Source: Streptomyces aurantiogriseus (GTDB lineage: Bacteria > Actinomycetota > Actinomycetes > Streptomycetales > Streptomycetaceae). From it: a DNA stretch of 64,000 nucleotides. Where the stretch lies: assembly GCF_014649375.1 (NCBI RefSeq), contig NZ_BMSX01000014.1, positions 186,001 through 250,000 of the forward strand, written 5' to 3'. Position 1 is the first letter of the stretch. Every line of letters begins with the position of its first letter. Both the position numbers and the translations under genes were made by a program. Shown here in pieces: positions 43,645 to 52,979 of the stretch. The notes under the pieces are model-generated. The model made no database searches. It was not told the DNA's origin and saw only the letters and a list, made by a program, of their open reading frames with translations.

Positions 43645-45927
43645 TTACTTGATGTACACGAGGCCGTCCGTGGTGACGGTCGGCCGGCCGCTGGTGCCGA
43701 CCACCACGATCTTGACGGTGTGCTTGGCGCTGGTGGACCAGGACCTGGTCCAGATGGCGTCGCGGTACATCGTCGTGGAGGAGCGCAGGTCGACGGTGGC
43801 GACCTTCGTGCCGTCGACGTACACGTACACCTGGCCGGAGGTGGAGGCGCGGGAGACCACCCAGGCGGCGGAGCGGCCGGTGAACGTCCAGGTCAGGCTC
43901 GCGCCCTTGGAGCCGCTGGAGTAGGACGTGCCGCCGAGGTAGCTGGTGGAGGAGCGGGTGGTCCAGCTTCCGGACCTGGTGGCGGCCGTCTCCTGCAGGA
44001 CGACCGGGGTGTAGGAGGGCGAGGAGGTGCGGGAGTTGCCCGCGTAGTCGTAGGCACGCATCGACCAGGTGGAGGCGGTCCCCGGCTTGGCGGTGAGGTT
44101 GGCGGCGGTGGTCGTCGGGCCGTACGTCGCGGTGGTCGGGGAGAGCAGCTTCACGTACTGCAGAGCCGCGTTGTCGGTGGCCTTCCAGGCGAGGCGGACC
44201 GGGACGGCGGTGGTGTTGACGGTGCCGGTGCGCAGGGTCGGTTGCGGTGCGGTGGTGAAGGTCGGGGCGGTCGTCTCGGCGACGACGGTCGCGGCGGTGC
44301 TGGTCGCCGTCCTGCCGGACTGGTGGACGGCGCGTACGGCGACCTTGTGGGTGCCCACGGCGAGGGTGGCCGAGGCGGAGGTGGCGGAGCCGGAGGCGGT
44401 CGCGGCCACCTTGCCGTCGACGAGCAGTTCGAACCTCGAGATCAGCGAGGCCGGGGTCGTGGCGGACCAGTGCACGGTGATGCCGGCCTTGGTGTAGTAC
44501 GTCGAGCTGTACAGGCCCGCGCCGGTGATCGAGGTGAGCTTCAGGCCGGCGACGGGACCGGAGGCCCAGCTGCGGATGGTGGGCAGTTGGGCGTAGAGCG
44601 CGCTGCCCGGGCACTGGGTGTTGTAGCCGTCGCGGTGGCCGGAGATCCGGTTGAAGGTGTACTTGGTGCCGACGGTGTAGCTCGTGCCGAAGTAGTTGTT
44701 CTGGGTCGCCCCGGCGGTGAGTTGGGCGGTGCTGCCCGGGTCGGCCCCGTACTGGCCGAGCTTCCACGCGGCGAGGCGGGCGATCGAGGTCAGCGCGGCC
44801 TGGGACGCGCCGGCGGACGTGTACTCACCCAGGACGGCGATCCCGGAGGACTCCCGGTTCCAGCCGTAGGTGTGGGCGCCGAGCACCGGTCTGTCGACAC
44901 CGCCGGCGCGGCCTTCGAAGAGGGTGCCGCACTTGTCGACGAGGAAGTTGTAGCCGATGTCGTTCCAGCCGTTGGTCTTGACGTGGTAGATGTAGATGCC
45001 ACGTACGATCGAGGCGGAGTCGGCGCAGCTGTAGTCGTTGGTCCCGTCCGTGTGGTGGACGAAGACGGCCTTGACGTCCGCGTCGTACGTCGGGGGATCC
45101 TCCGGGGTGATGCCCGTGCTGTCGGCGCCCCACCCGGCGCGCGAGACGATCGGCGGCTCCGGCACGGTCGACGGCGGCCCGCCGGTGGCGGAGGCGCTCG
45201 GCGAGGGCGACGTCGTCGCCGTGCTGCTCGACGAGGCGGACGGGGTCGCGCTGGTCGACGACTCGGTCGGTGACGCGCTCGGCGACGCAGAGTCCGTGGC
45301 CGTGGTCGCCGTGTCGGTGGGCGTGGCGCCGGGCGTTGCCGTCTCGGTGTCGGTGGGCGTGTCGGTCACCGTCGGGCTGTCCGAGGGAGAAGGACTCGCG
45401 CTGTCGACGGTGTACGCGGCCGGGGCGGGGTCGGCCGGGGCGGCCTTGCCGGGGTCCACGAGGTCGAGCCGCAGGCCATTCGGCAGCGAGGCCGACGTCT
45501 TGTCGCCTGTGGTGACCCGGAGTTGCACGCCGTTGGAGGGACCGGCCCAGAAGGGCTCGGTGGCGCCGCGCTCGTCCTTGGCCGGGGCGTCGCCGAGGGC
45601 GTCGTTGTTCCCGATGGTGAACCAGTGCGACCAGCTACCGGACCTGGCTTCACGTGTGCGTGCCTCGACCTTGCCCGGGGCCTTGGCCGTCGGGTCGGTC
45701 CAGCTCACTCCCAACAGGCTGAACGGCTTGGTGGACCGCTGACCGACTGTCACGTTGCCGTCCGCGCCGGGCCTCAGGGCGATGTCCTGCACGGAGGCCT
45801 TGACCGGCCCGGACTGCGGACCGCCGCCGCCATCCGTCGGGCCGCCGGCCAGTCCCTGGAAGGCCAGCACGCCTGTCACGCCGGCGGCCACCGCGGCGGC
45901 GGTCCCCCATATGCGTCGCGCTCTCAA
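43645..45927 (-). CDS. Secreted PGRP-type N-acetylmuramoyl-L-alanine amidase
   Basis: A 760-residue exported protein. A signal-anchor-like N-terminus is followed by a domain of about 160 residues, then a Ser/Thr/Pro linker (about 175-255). The PGRP/amidase_2 domain (about 260-450) has zinc ligands visible in VFVHHTDG (His291), SGHRDG (His431) and QCPGS (Cys439). The C-terminal third has beta-rich Ig-like repeats and a final YVYVDGTKV module. It should cleave the amide between MurNAc and L-Ala in peptidoglycan. The start is TTG at 45927 with GAGGAG upstream. It is followed by a strong hairpin. Confidence 0.88.
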   Translation of the reverse strand: MRARRIWGTAAAVAAGVTGVLAFQGLAGGPTDGGGGPQSGPVKASVQDIALRPGADGNVTVGQRSTKPFSLLGVSWTDPTAKAPGKVEARTREARSGSWSHWFTIGNNDALGDAPAKDERGATEPFWAGPSNGVQLRVTTGDKTSASLPNGLRLDLVDPGKAAPADPAPAAYTVDSASPSPSDSPTVTDTPTDTETATPGATPTDTATTATDSASPSASPTESSTSATPSASSSSTATTSPSPSASATGGPPSTVPEPPIVSRAGWGADSTGITPEDPPTYDADVKAVFVHHTDGTNDYSCADSASIVRGIYIYHVKTNGWNDIGYNFLVDKCGTLFEGRAGGVDRPVLGAHTYGWNRESSGIAVLGEYTSAGASQAALTSIARLAAWKLGQYGADPGSTAQLTAGATQNNYFGTSYTVGTKYTFNRISGHRDGYNTQCPGSALYAQLPTIRSWASGPVAGLKLTSITGAGLYSSTYYTKAGITVHWSATTPASLISRFELLVDGKVAATASGSATSASATLAVGTHKVAVRAVHQSGRTATSTAATVVAETTAPTFTTAPQPTLRTGTVNTTAVPVRLAWKATDNAALQYVKLLSPTTATYGPTTTAANLTAKPGTASTWSMRAYDYAGNSRTSSPSYTPVVLQETAATRSGSWTTRSSTSYLGGTSYSSGSKGASLTWTFTGRSAAWVVSRASTSGQVYVYVDGTKVATVDLRSSTTMYRDAIWTRSWSTSAKHTVKIVVVGTSGRPTVTTDGLVYIK

Positions 45928-46689
45928 CGTCTCTCCTCAACGCCCGTTGCCGGGCGGTCCGGTGGTGTGCCCTGTGAGCCTGGGCGGGGTGTCTGATCAG
46001 GTAGGGAACGACCTGTACGCACGCCGCCCGCATCGGGGGCGCTGTCGTCCACGCACTGGGCGGCGAAACCGCCGAATTCAGCGCGCCGGCAGGCGACCTG
46101 GAAGGGATTGGCGACGTCGAGAATGCGGCGGTCGCGGTGAGCAGCACAGCGGCGCGGTCACGGCGACCGACGCCACGGCATGGCGGAGCTTCATGAAGAC
46201 CTCATTCCGGGCCTGACGGGAGCAGGAAAAGCCGGGCCGCTGCAACGCATGGGGGGAAGGGGCGGAGCGGACGCAGCGATGCTAGGGGTCAACTGCGGAG
46301 GCTGGAAAGGCACTGACGCCTTGCCCTCGACGGAGGCCGAATCACCGGGGCGGGATAAATCTCGCAAATGCGCGTAGTTGCGCTGATGGCACGAGAATTT
46401 CGCATGAGCAAGGTCACATTGCGGGCGGAATTCCTCTGCACGGAACGCGCACGCCCGGGCTTTACCCGCTTGCGAATACATTACACAGCCATGATTCGCC
46501 GATGACGGAATATTTCTGCAACCCATACGACCGCGGGCTTTCGACGTCTCTCCGCGAGTCGGCTTCAACGAGCCCGCCGGCCTTACGGACTGATGACGTG
46601 CCGGGCGGTTGACCGGGCCCGGCGCGGTCGCGGGTCTGGAGTGGTCCGCGAGCGTGCTCACGATGCACAACACCGGCAGCGGCGGGCCG
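45928..46689. other. Intergenic stretch with AT-rich island, no supportable gene
   Basis: No reading frame here has family-like sequence on either strand. The part 46360-46510 is clearly poorer in G+C than anything else nearby, with runs such as GGGATAAATCTCGCAAATG and GCGAATACATTACACAG. It may hold distant promoter elements of the amidase gene or be a scar of lost DNA. I see no clear inverted repeat. Confidence 0.5.
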
Positions 46690-46935
46690 CACACCGTGGG
46701 CGAGACGGCCGGTGCCCCGGCCGCCGCGTACGGCGGTCCGGAGCCCGTCGTCACCGGCGAGTACCGACTGGGCCGGTGGCGTACGGGCGTGGGTGCCGCG
46801 GCGGCCGGTGTCGGAGACGCGCGGCAGGTCCTCCTCGGGGATGCCGCCGCAGCCGTCCGTCACCGGCACCACCGCCCCCTCGGGCGAGCGCTCGGCGGCG
46901 ACCGCCACCGTGCCGACGGCGGGGGCCGCCGGATG
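46690..46935 (-). pseudogene. Histidine kinase ATPase-domain remnant
   Basis: On the minus strand from about 46935 a short stretch reads AVAAERSPEGAVV then DGCGGIPEEDLPRV and GRRGTHARTPPA. This is the G1/F box region of a streptomycete sensor kinase, where D-GCGGIPEEDLPRVFD is usual. A degraded G-L--AVRG segment follows, as in the G2 box. No dimerisation domain precedes it and no proper C-terminus follows. It is about 80 recognisable residues, a decayed fragment rather than a gene. Confidence 0.55.
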
Positions 46936-47005
46936 CCGAGAACCGGCTGGTGAGGGCGGACCACGTGCTGCCCACGCCTGTCACGTACTCATGGGCCCAC
47001 GCGGT

Positions 47006-50000
47006 TCAGTGCAGCCGGGTGGTCAGGTGGTACCGGCCGGACGGGATCCGGTACGAGGACACCCCCTCCGCATGGCCGAGGAAACGCACTCCGTCCACCC
47101 GTGCCAACGGCGTGCGTCCCTCATGAACGGCATCGGCGGAGGCGGCCGGAAGGCGCAGGGTCGCCTCGCTGTTCGCGGGTACGACCGCGTCGTACACCAG
47201 GGTCCGGCCCTCCTCGTCGACCTCCCACTCGCTTCTGATCTCGCCGTACGGCGACTCGTACGAGCCGGACACCCGCGTGATCCTGCCGGTGGGATCGATG
47301 TGGGGTTGCAGAACGAAGTGCTTGAAGCCGGGGCTGTCCGGGTCGCGGGCGATGCCGGCCATGTAGGCGTACATCCACTCCATGATCGCGCCGTAGGCGT
47401 AGTGGTTGAAGGAGTTCATGCTGACCGGGCCGAAGCCGGCGTCCTCGGAGTAGGAGTTCCAGCGCTCCCAGACGGTGGTGGCGCCGTTCCGCACCGAGTA
47501 CAGCCAGGACGGCATCGCGTCCTGGTGCAGCAGCTTGTAGGCCAGGTCCGCGCGGCCCTCGTCGGTGAGGACGGGGGCGAGGACGTTGACGCCGAGGAAG
47601 CCGACGGACAGCGTGTTCTCGGCGTACCTGACCCGGCTGCTGTCCGGATGCGCGGCCTTGTACGCCGCGTCGTTGCCGATGTTGTCGGCCAGGTGCCCGA
47701 CGAGCGTGCGGCGCTGCGCCTCCGTCTCGTAGAACCCGAGCTTGAGGACCCACAGCAGCGCCGACTGGCTGTTGTCCTCCGTCTTCTGGTTGGGGTCGGC
47801 GCCCGGTTCGATCGGGGAGGCGTCGCCCAGACTGGACTTCACCGTGACGCGGCCGTCTTCGGTGCGGAGGTACTTGGTGATGAACGCCTGCCTGATGCGC
47901 CCGAAGAACCGCTCGTACGCCTCCCCTTCGGCCGTCCGGCCGATCGCGCGCGCCATCTGCGCCATCAGCTGCGCGGCATAGCCGTAGTAGACGTCGCTCA
48001 TGAGCTGGGCGCTGGTCTTCTGCGGCGCCAGCCAGTCGCCGGTGAGGGATCCCTGTCCGGCGTGGGTGTCGCCGGTCTGCTCCCGGATCCAGTCCAGGTA
48101 GCGGGTCATCGCCGGCCAGTTGTCCTGGACGATGGTCGCGTCACCGGTCATCTGCCACACGGTCCACGGCACGATGACGCCGGCGTCCGCCCAACCGCTG
48201 CCGCCCCCGGGGAAGTTGTACCGTCCGCCGGGTGCGACCCCGGTGAACTGCGCCTTGTCCATGCCGTAGAGGGTCTGGGAGTCGACGACGGTGTCCTGGA
48301 AGTGGCTGAGGAGGACGCCGGCGTCCGCGTTGTACAGGCCGGTCACCGAGAAGACCTGGGTGTCGCCGGTCCAGCCGAGGCGTTCGTCGCGCTGCGGGCA
48401 GTCGGTGGGCACCCAGAGGTAGTTGCCGCGCTGCCCCCACCGGATGTTGCTCGCCAGCTGGTTGATGTCGGGGTCGTCGGTGGTGACGGTGCCGGTCTCG
48501 CGGACGGCGGACGTGGCGACCTTTCCGGTCAGGCCGGTGATCGTGACGGTGTCCGTCGCGGTGACGGACACATAGCGGAAGCCGTAGAAGGTCAGTGAGT
48601 CCTGATGGGTCTCGCCGCGCCGGTCGCCCTTGAGGATGTACGTGCTGGTGGCCTTGGCGCTGCGGAGGTTGGCCCGGTAGACGGAGCCCTCGGGGCCGTC
48701 CGCGCCGACGCTGTCGTCGTTGAGCATCTCGCCGAACCTGAACTCGACCCGGGCGCCGGCCGGGCCGCGCAGGCTGTAGCGGGCGACGCCGACCATGTTC
48801 TGGCCGAGGTCGAAGACGGCCGTCTCGCCGCTGCCGATCGTGACGGAGGCGGAGGCCGCCTCGGCGGGGTCGGTCACCGTCCGGGCGGGGTCCACGACGA
48901 TGCGCCCCCTGCCATTGGGCCTGCCGTCCTGTCCGGTCACTCCGGTGGCGACGGTGATCGACTGCGGCCGGCGGTCCCACTTCGGCATCAGGCGGGCGGT
49001 CTCGCCCGGGTAGGCGAGGAGTCGGACGTCCGGGTACCTGTCCTCGAAGGCGACTCGTTCCACGTCCGACCAGGCGGAGTCGTCGAAACCGTGCGCCGTC
49101 CAGCCCGGCAGCTGCATCCGGGCGTCGTAGGTCTGGCCGTCGTAGATGTCGTCGGCGCGGTAGGGGCCGGTGTCGGTGGCCTTCCAGCCGCTGTCCGGCG
49201 CGGTGACGACCGTCCGCGACGTGCCGTCGGCGTACCGGATCATCAGTTTGGCCTTGACCGCCAGGGCGTTGCCGTCCTCCGAGTAGTACGTGCTGCCGTC
49301 GGAGACGCGGCCGTTGTACCAGCCGTTGCCCAGGACGAAGGCGAGGGTGACCGCCCGCTCCCGCGTCACGAGTTCCGTGACGTCGTACGTCAGGTAGTTG
49401 ACGCGCGCGTCGTAGTTCGTCCAGCCCGGGGGCAGCAGCTCGGTCGTGGTGCCGCCGTCCTGCGGAACGGTCACCTGGTGCCCGTTGACGTGGGCCTCGT
49501 ACACGCCGAGGGCCGAGACGTACAGCCGTGCCTCGCGGACCTTGGGCCGGCTTTTCGCGGTGCTCGCCGTCCCTGGGGTTTCCTCCGTCCGCAGCAGCGG
49601 TGCGCCGGGTGAGCCGGGGGTCTTCCCCTTCATCCCGATCCACTGCGCGCCGTCCCAGCCGGCCACGCCGTCGGTGCTCATGAGGCCGGTCTCGAAGAAG
49701 GAGGGGGATGCGCTACCGACCGGGCGGCCTTCGGCGTCCCAGACCGTGACGGTCCAGTGATAGCGGGTCGAGGCACGCAGCGGCTTGCCCGCGTAGCGGA
49801 CGGCCACCGAGTCGGAGGAGCGGACACGGCCGCTGTTCCAGACGTCCGCACGAGCGGCGGTCAGCTTGTCCGGAGAGCTCGCCACGAGGATCCGGTACGC
49901 CCCTTGGCTCCGGCCACGGGCTGACGACCGCATGCGCCAGCCGAAGCGTGGGCGGGCGGCGTCCACGCCCAGGGGGTTCGTGCGGTGTTCGACGGTCAGC

Positions 50001-50200
50001 CCGGACACCGCGGCATCTCCCGTGCGACGGGAGGCTGCCGCGTGCGCGGTGCTTCCGCCGCCCACGGCGCCGGCGACTACGGGCACAGCGCCCGCCGTCG
50101 CCGCGAGCACGCTCCGGCGGCGGACTCCCCCGCCGCCGGGACGGTCACTGTTCTCGGCATCACGGGCGGCGCCGTCTGCGTCGTGTCGCGCATTGCTCAC
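47006..50200 (-). CDS. Secreted alpha-L-rhamnosidase, GH78
   Basis: A 1064-residue enzyme exported by a Tat-type signal (RRRSVLAATAGA, cleavage near residue 55). The GH78 order is visible: N-terminal beta domains with GLTVEHRTNPLGVD, RLYVSALGVYEAHVNG and YDGQTYDAR, then the (alpha/alpha)6 barrel with PTDCPQRDERLGWTGDTQ (about 598-615; Glu606 the likely acid), and TVWERWNSY near the C-terminus. It releases terminal rhamnose from plant polymers or flavonoid glycosides. The upstream region holds AACGTT-centred operators. The LacI gene next to those operators is truncated. Confidence 0.92.
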   Translation of the reverse strand: MSNARHDADGAARDAENSDRPGGGGVRRRSVLAATAGAVPVVAGAVGGGSTAHAAASRRTGDAAVSGLTVEHRTNPLGVDAARPRFGWRMRSSARGRSQGAYRILVASSPDKLTAARADVWNSGRVRSSDSVAVRYAGKPLRASTRYHWTVTVWDAEGRPVGSASPSFFETGLMSTDGVAGWDGAQWIGMKGKTPGSPGAPLLRTEETPGTASTAKSRPKVREARLYVSALGVYEAHVNGHQVTVPQDGGTTTELLPPGWTNYDARVNYLTYDVTELVTRERAVTLAFVLGNGWYNGRVSDGSTYYSEDGNALAVKAKLMIRYADGTSRTVVTAPDSGWKATDTGPYRADDIYDGQTYDARMQLPGWTAHGFDDSAWSDVERVAFEDRYPDVRLLAYPGETARLMPKWDRRPQSITVATGVTGQDGRPNGRGRIVVDPARTVTDPAEAASASVTIGSGETAVFDLGQNMVGVARYSLRGPAGARVEFRFGEMLNDDSVGADGPEGSVYRANLRSAKATSTYILKGDRRGETHQDSLTFYGFRYVSVTATDTVTITGLTGKVATSAVRETGTVTTDDPDINQLASNIRWGQRGNYLWVPTDCPQRDERLGWTGDTQVFSVTGLYNADAGVLLSHFQDTVVDSQTLYGMDKAQFTGVAPGGRYNFPGGGSGWADAGVIVPWTVWQMTGDATIVQDNWPAMTRYLDWIREQTGDTHAGQGSLTGDWLAPQKTSAQLMSDVYYGYAAQLMAQMARAIGRTAEGEAYERFFGRIRQAFITKYLRTEDGRVTVKSSLGDASPIEPGADPNQKTEDNSQSALLWVLKLGFYETEAQRRTLVGHLADNIGNDAAYKAAHPDSSRVRYAENTLSVGFLGVNVLAPVLTDEGRADLAYKLLHQDAMPSWLYSVRNGATTVWERWNSYSEDAGFGPVSMNSFNHYAYGAIMEWMYAYMAGIARDPDSPGFKHFVLQPHIDPTGRITRVSGSYESPYGEIRSEWEVDEEGRTLVYDAVVPANSEATLRLPAASADAVHEGRTPLARVDGVRFLGHAEGVSSYRIPSGRYHLTTRLH

Positions 50201-50319
50201 ACCTGCATCCCTTCGGTCTTCTTACGTGATCCGGGCGGTGGTCAGGAGCCGGCCGTGCAGTCGGCGTGCGCGGTCCGGACGCTGTCTGTGCGGGGCCGGG
50301 GTCACCGGGGAGCTCCTTT

Positions 50320-50600
50320 CTGAAACGTTTCAGTGCGGATGCCGGGTCAGGGCTCCGATCAGCGCTGGGTGCACAGGAGCGCGGTCGTCCGGGGTGGTCG
50401 GTCCGATGCCGGGCCGGGTGGTTCGCGGAGCGGGTGGGTAACGTTTCCCACAGGATGTGGCCAGACCCTAGAGAGGGTCCCGCGTGACGTCAAGATGCCG
50501 CGCACGCTGCATGATTGTTACGGCATTCGCACAGCGCAGCCTCTACGTGACACCTACCGAGCTGCACGGCCCGCCGTACACACGGCGGCAACGTTTCCCA
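50320..50600. promoter_or_regulatory. Operators between rhamnosidase and truncated lacI
   Basis: CTGAAACGTTTCAG at 50320-50333 is a perfect 14-bp palindrome. GGGTAACGTTTCCC at 50436-50449 and GGCAACGTTTCCCA at 50588-50601 share the AACGTT centre and the AACGTTTCCCAC block but are imperfect. All fit LacI/GalR sites. They flank the promoter space of the rhamnosidase (minus) and the truncated lacI (plus). The rest of 50201-50615 has no gene. Confidence 0.65.
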
Positions 50601-50615
50601 CGGGGAAGGACCCGG

Positions 50616-51188
50616 ATGGAGCCACCAGCACCACGCCGCCGCGTCACCATCGTCGATGTCGCGCGTCACGCCCAGGTGTCCACGACCGCCGTGTCCAAGG
50701 TGCTGCGCAACGCGTACGGAGCCGGCCCCGACATGCGCGCGAGGGTCCGCCGGGCGATCGACGAGCTGGGCTACCGGCCGCACGCGGGCGGCAGAGGTCT
50801 CCGTGGGCAGACGTACACCGTCGGCGTGATGCTGCCCGACATCCGCAACCCCTTCTTCCCCGAGATCCTCGACGGGATCACCGCCTCGCTGAAGGAGACC
50901 GAGTACCAGGTGTTTCTGGGGCCCGGCTGCAACGGGGAGAAGGAGGAGGCCCGCGTCACGGAGGCGATGATCGACCGCGGTATGGACGGCATCATCCTGA
51001 TCGCGCCCGTGTCGTCGCGCGCCCACCTCGAACGCGTCGCCTCGTCCGTGCCGACCGTCGTCGTCGGCCGGCACGGGACCTCTCCGGTCTACGACACGGT
51101 GGCGGACGACGACATCGAGGGCGCGTCCTTGGTCGTCGGTCACCTCGCCGGTCTCGGGCACCGCCGGATCGTTCATCCGCCCGGTTGA
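50616..51188 (+). pseudogene. LacI-family regulator, C-terminally truncated
   Basis: Only 190 residues of an expected 340 or so are present. The HTH (VTIVDVARHAQVSTTAVSKV), hinge and first half of the sugar-binding domain (VGVMLPDIRNPFFPEILDGI) are intact, but the frame stops after GHLAGLGHRRIVHPPG. Nothing like the missing second lobe follows in any frame before the terminator at 51253. The ATG at 50616 has GGGGAAGG upstream. The DNA-binding domain could still be made, but effector binding and dimerisation would be lost. Confidence 0.75.
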
Positions 51189-51252
51189 ACCTGGATCCCG
51201 TCTTCCGCGCGCTCACCCCCGACGGGGCGTGGCCTCGGCGATCTTCCGGGAC

Positions 51253-51299
51253 GAACCGCTCCGGGAGCGACGGAGGTTCCAGCAGACCCGGAGCGGTTC
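51253..51299. terminator. Hairpin between truncated lacI and GH43 gene
   Basis: A perfect 13-bp stem GAACCGCTCCGGG (51253-51265) with its complement at 51287-51299, loop 21 nt. It lies between convergent genes and can serve both. Confidence 0.75.
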
Positions 51300-51322
51300 A
51301 TCACCAGCCGCGTGGTGGCTCC

Positions 51323-52834
51323 TCAGACGAGCGGCTCGTAGTCGAACCAGTCGAAGTGAACGGAGCCGGCTGAGGCGAACATGCCGATGACCCGGCCGGT
51401 GAAGCCGCCGGCGACCTCCGTGGACAGGTACCGGCCGTCCAGTGAGGTGAGCTCGACGAACGTGCCGTCCGGTTCCTCGATGCCGATCGAGACCTGATCG
51501 GGGCCGGTGCGTGCGTCGTCGACCGTGTGCACGGCGGTCACCTCGATGCGGAGGACCACAGGGCCGGGGGGTGTCGGCCGGGCCGCCACGACTGTGCCCA
51601 GCGGACCGATGCGGGCGCGCACCCGCACCTCGCCGGACGAGACCTCGATCTCGTAGTGGTGCTGCTCGTCGAGGCGGACGGCCAGGCCACCACGTCCTTC
51701 CGCCACGTCGGCCAGGGCTCGTACCCGGCAGGACGAATGTTGCTGGCGCCGGCCGACGAACGTCACGTCGGCGTCGTCGAGCGATCCGCCGCGGGCGTTC
51801 AGGGTCAGCCAGCCGGGCCGTTCCTTGGTGGTGCAGTCCTCCGCAGGGCGGTGACGCGGCGAGATCCAGCGCGGGGCCGGCTCACTGACGTCGAAGTCGT
51901 CCCGGACCGGTTCGGCGGCAGGGGGCTGGAGCGGCCAGGAGGGCGCGGGCATGACGGACGAGAGTGCGCCGACGACCGGCCAGCCGTCGACCCAGTCGAC
52001 CGGCACCAGGAACGTCTCCCGGCCGAGTACGTGCCAGCCGGGCGTGCCACCGCCCGGCCGCACGCCGAGCAGCACCATCCACCACGAGCCGTCGGGCGCC
52101 TGCACCAGGTCCGCGTGACCGGTGTTCTGGATGGGGTGGTCGGTGCCCCGGTGGGTCAGGATCGGGTTGGCCGGGCACGGCTCGAACGGGCCCGTCGGCG
52201 TACGGCCGCGGGCGATCGAGACGCCGTGGCACCGCTCGGTGCCGCCCTCGGCGATGAGCAGGTACCAGTAGTCGCCGATCCGGTACAGGTGCGGCGCTTC
52301 CGGGGCCTTGGCGCCGGGGGTGCCGGACCAGAGCCGGCGCGGCGGGCCGAGCGTCTCCCCGGTGTGGGGATCGATGCGGACCTGCCCGACTCCGGCAGTG
52401 GTGCACCAGCAGTTGCCGTCCTCGTCCCAGGCGAGATCCGGGTCGATGCCGTGCACCCCGGGCAGCCGGATGGGATCGGACCAGGGGCCGGCCGGGTCGG
52501 TGGCCGTGAAGAGCAGGTTGCCGTCGCCGCTCACATTCGTGACGATCAGCCAGAAGCGGCCGTCGTGGTAGCGCAGGGTGGGCGCGTAGATCCCCCCTGA
52601 GGAAGCCGCGTCCTGGGGCAGACGCAGCTGACTCGGGCGGTCGAGTGCGTTGCCGATCTGGGTCCAGTGCACCAGGTCCCGGCTGTGGAACACGGGCACG
52701 CCGGGGAAGTACTCGAAGCTGGAGCACGCGATGTAGTAGTCCTCGCCCGCCCGGCAGATGGACGGATCAGGATGGAAGCCGGGGATCACAGGGTTGCTGA
52801 AGGTGCTGTCCGTCTCGGGCACAGGCAGAACCAC
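51323..52834 (-). CDS. GH43 glycoside hydrolase (beta-xylosidase/arabinofuranosidase type)
   Basis: About 503 residues with no signal peptide. The five-bladed propeller carries the three GH43 acidic residues: GFHPDPSICR near the N-terminus, GIDPDLAWDEDGN (pKa modulator region) and KAPEAPHLYRIG (acid Glu). A beta-sandwich with DFDVSEPAPRW follows (about 310-500), as in GH43 xylosidases with a C-terminal X19/DUF1349-type domain. I prefer the GTG at 52834 because AGAGGAG is 10 nt upstream; an ATG at 52855 has a weak site. CGAAAGTTTC operator copies overlap this start region. It probably acts on imported xylo- or arabino-oligosaccharides. Confidence 0.88.
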   Translation of the reverse strand: MVLPVPETDSTFSNPVIPGFHPDPSICRAGEDYYIACSSFEYFPGVPVFHSRDLVHWTQIGNALDRPSQLRLPQDAASSGGIYAPTLRYHDGRFWLIVTNVSGDGNLLFTATDPAGPWSDPIRLPGVHGIDPDLAWDEDGNCWCTTAGVGQVRIDPHTGETLGPPRRLWSGTPGAKAPEAPHLYRIGDYWYLLIAEGGTERCHGVSIARGRTPTGPFEPCPANPILTHRGTDHPIQNTGHADLVQAPDGSWWMVLLGVRPGGGTPGWHVLGRETFLVPVDWVDGWPVVGALSSVMPAPSWPLQPPAAEPVRDDFDVSEPAPRWISPRHRPAEDCTTKERPGWLTLNARGGSLDDADVTFVGRRQQHSSCRVRALADVAEGRGGLAVRLDEQHHYEIEVSSGEVRVRARIGPLGTVVAARPTPPGPVVLRIEVTAVHTVDDARTGPDQVSIGIEEPDGTFVELTSLDGRYLSTEVAGGFTGRVIGMFASAGSVHFDWFDYEPLV

Positions 52835-52865
52835 GAAAGTTTCTCTCCTCTGCATGGATAGTTTC
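52834..52865. promoter_or_regulatory. Paired operator-like sites at the GH43 start
   Basis: GAAAGTTTC at 52835-52843 (inside CGAAAGTTTC, 52834-52843) and a one-mismatch copy GATAGTTTC at 52857-52865 are 22 bp apart, two helical turns. An exact CGAAAGTTTC also precedes the GH5 gene. Confidence 0.5.
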
Positions 52866-52913
52866 CCGGAGGCTAGCGACGGTCACCACCGTGGTCAATG
52901 ACCCCACGCAGAA

Positions 52914-52942
52914 GCGCCCCCAGCCGACTGGCTGCGGGGCGC
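52914..52942 (-). terminator. Terminator of the frameshifted lacI gene
   Basis: A 12-bp stem with one bulged C (52914-52925 with 52930-52942) and a GACT loop, 38 nt after the lacI stop. A very stable hairpin. Confidence 0.8.
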
Positions 52943-52979
52943 CGACGCAGTGGTGCGAGGAGGAATCGGCCTTGCGGGG

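Noticed and set aside
46712..48598. Plus-strand frame of 628 codons over the rhamnosidase 3' end
   Set aside because: Antisense to a full GH78 enzyme; repetitive Val/Gly/Asp content and no motifs.
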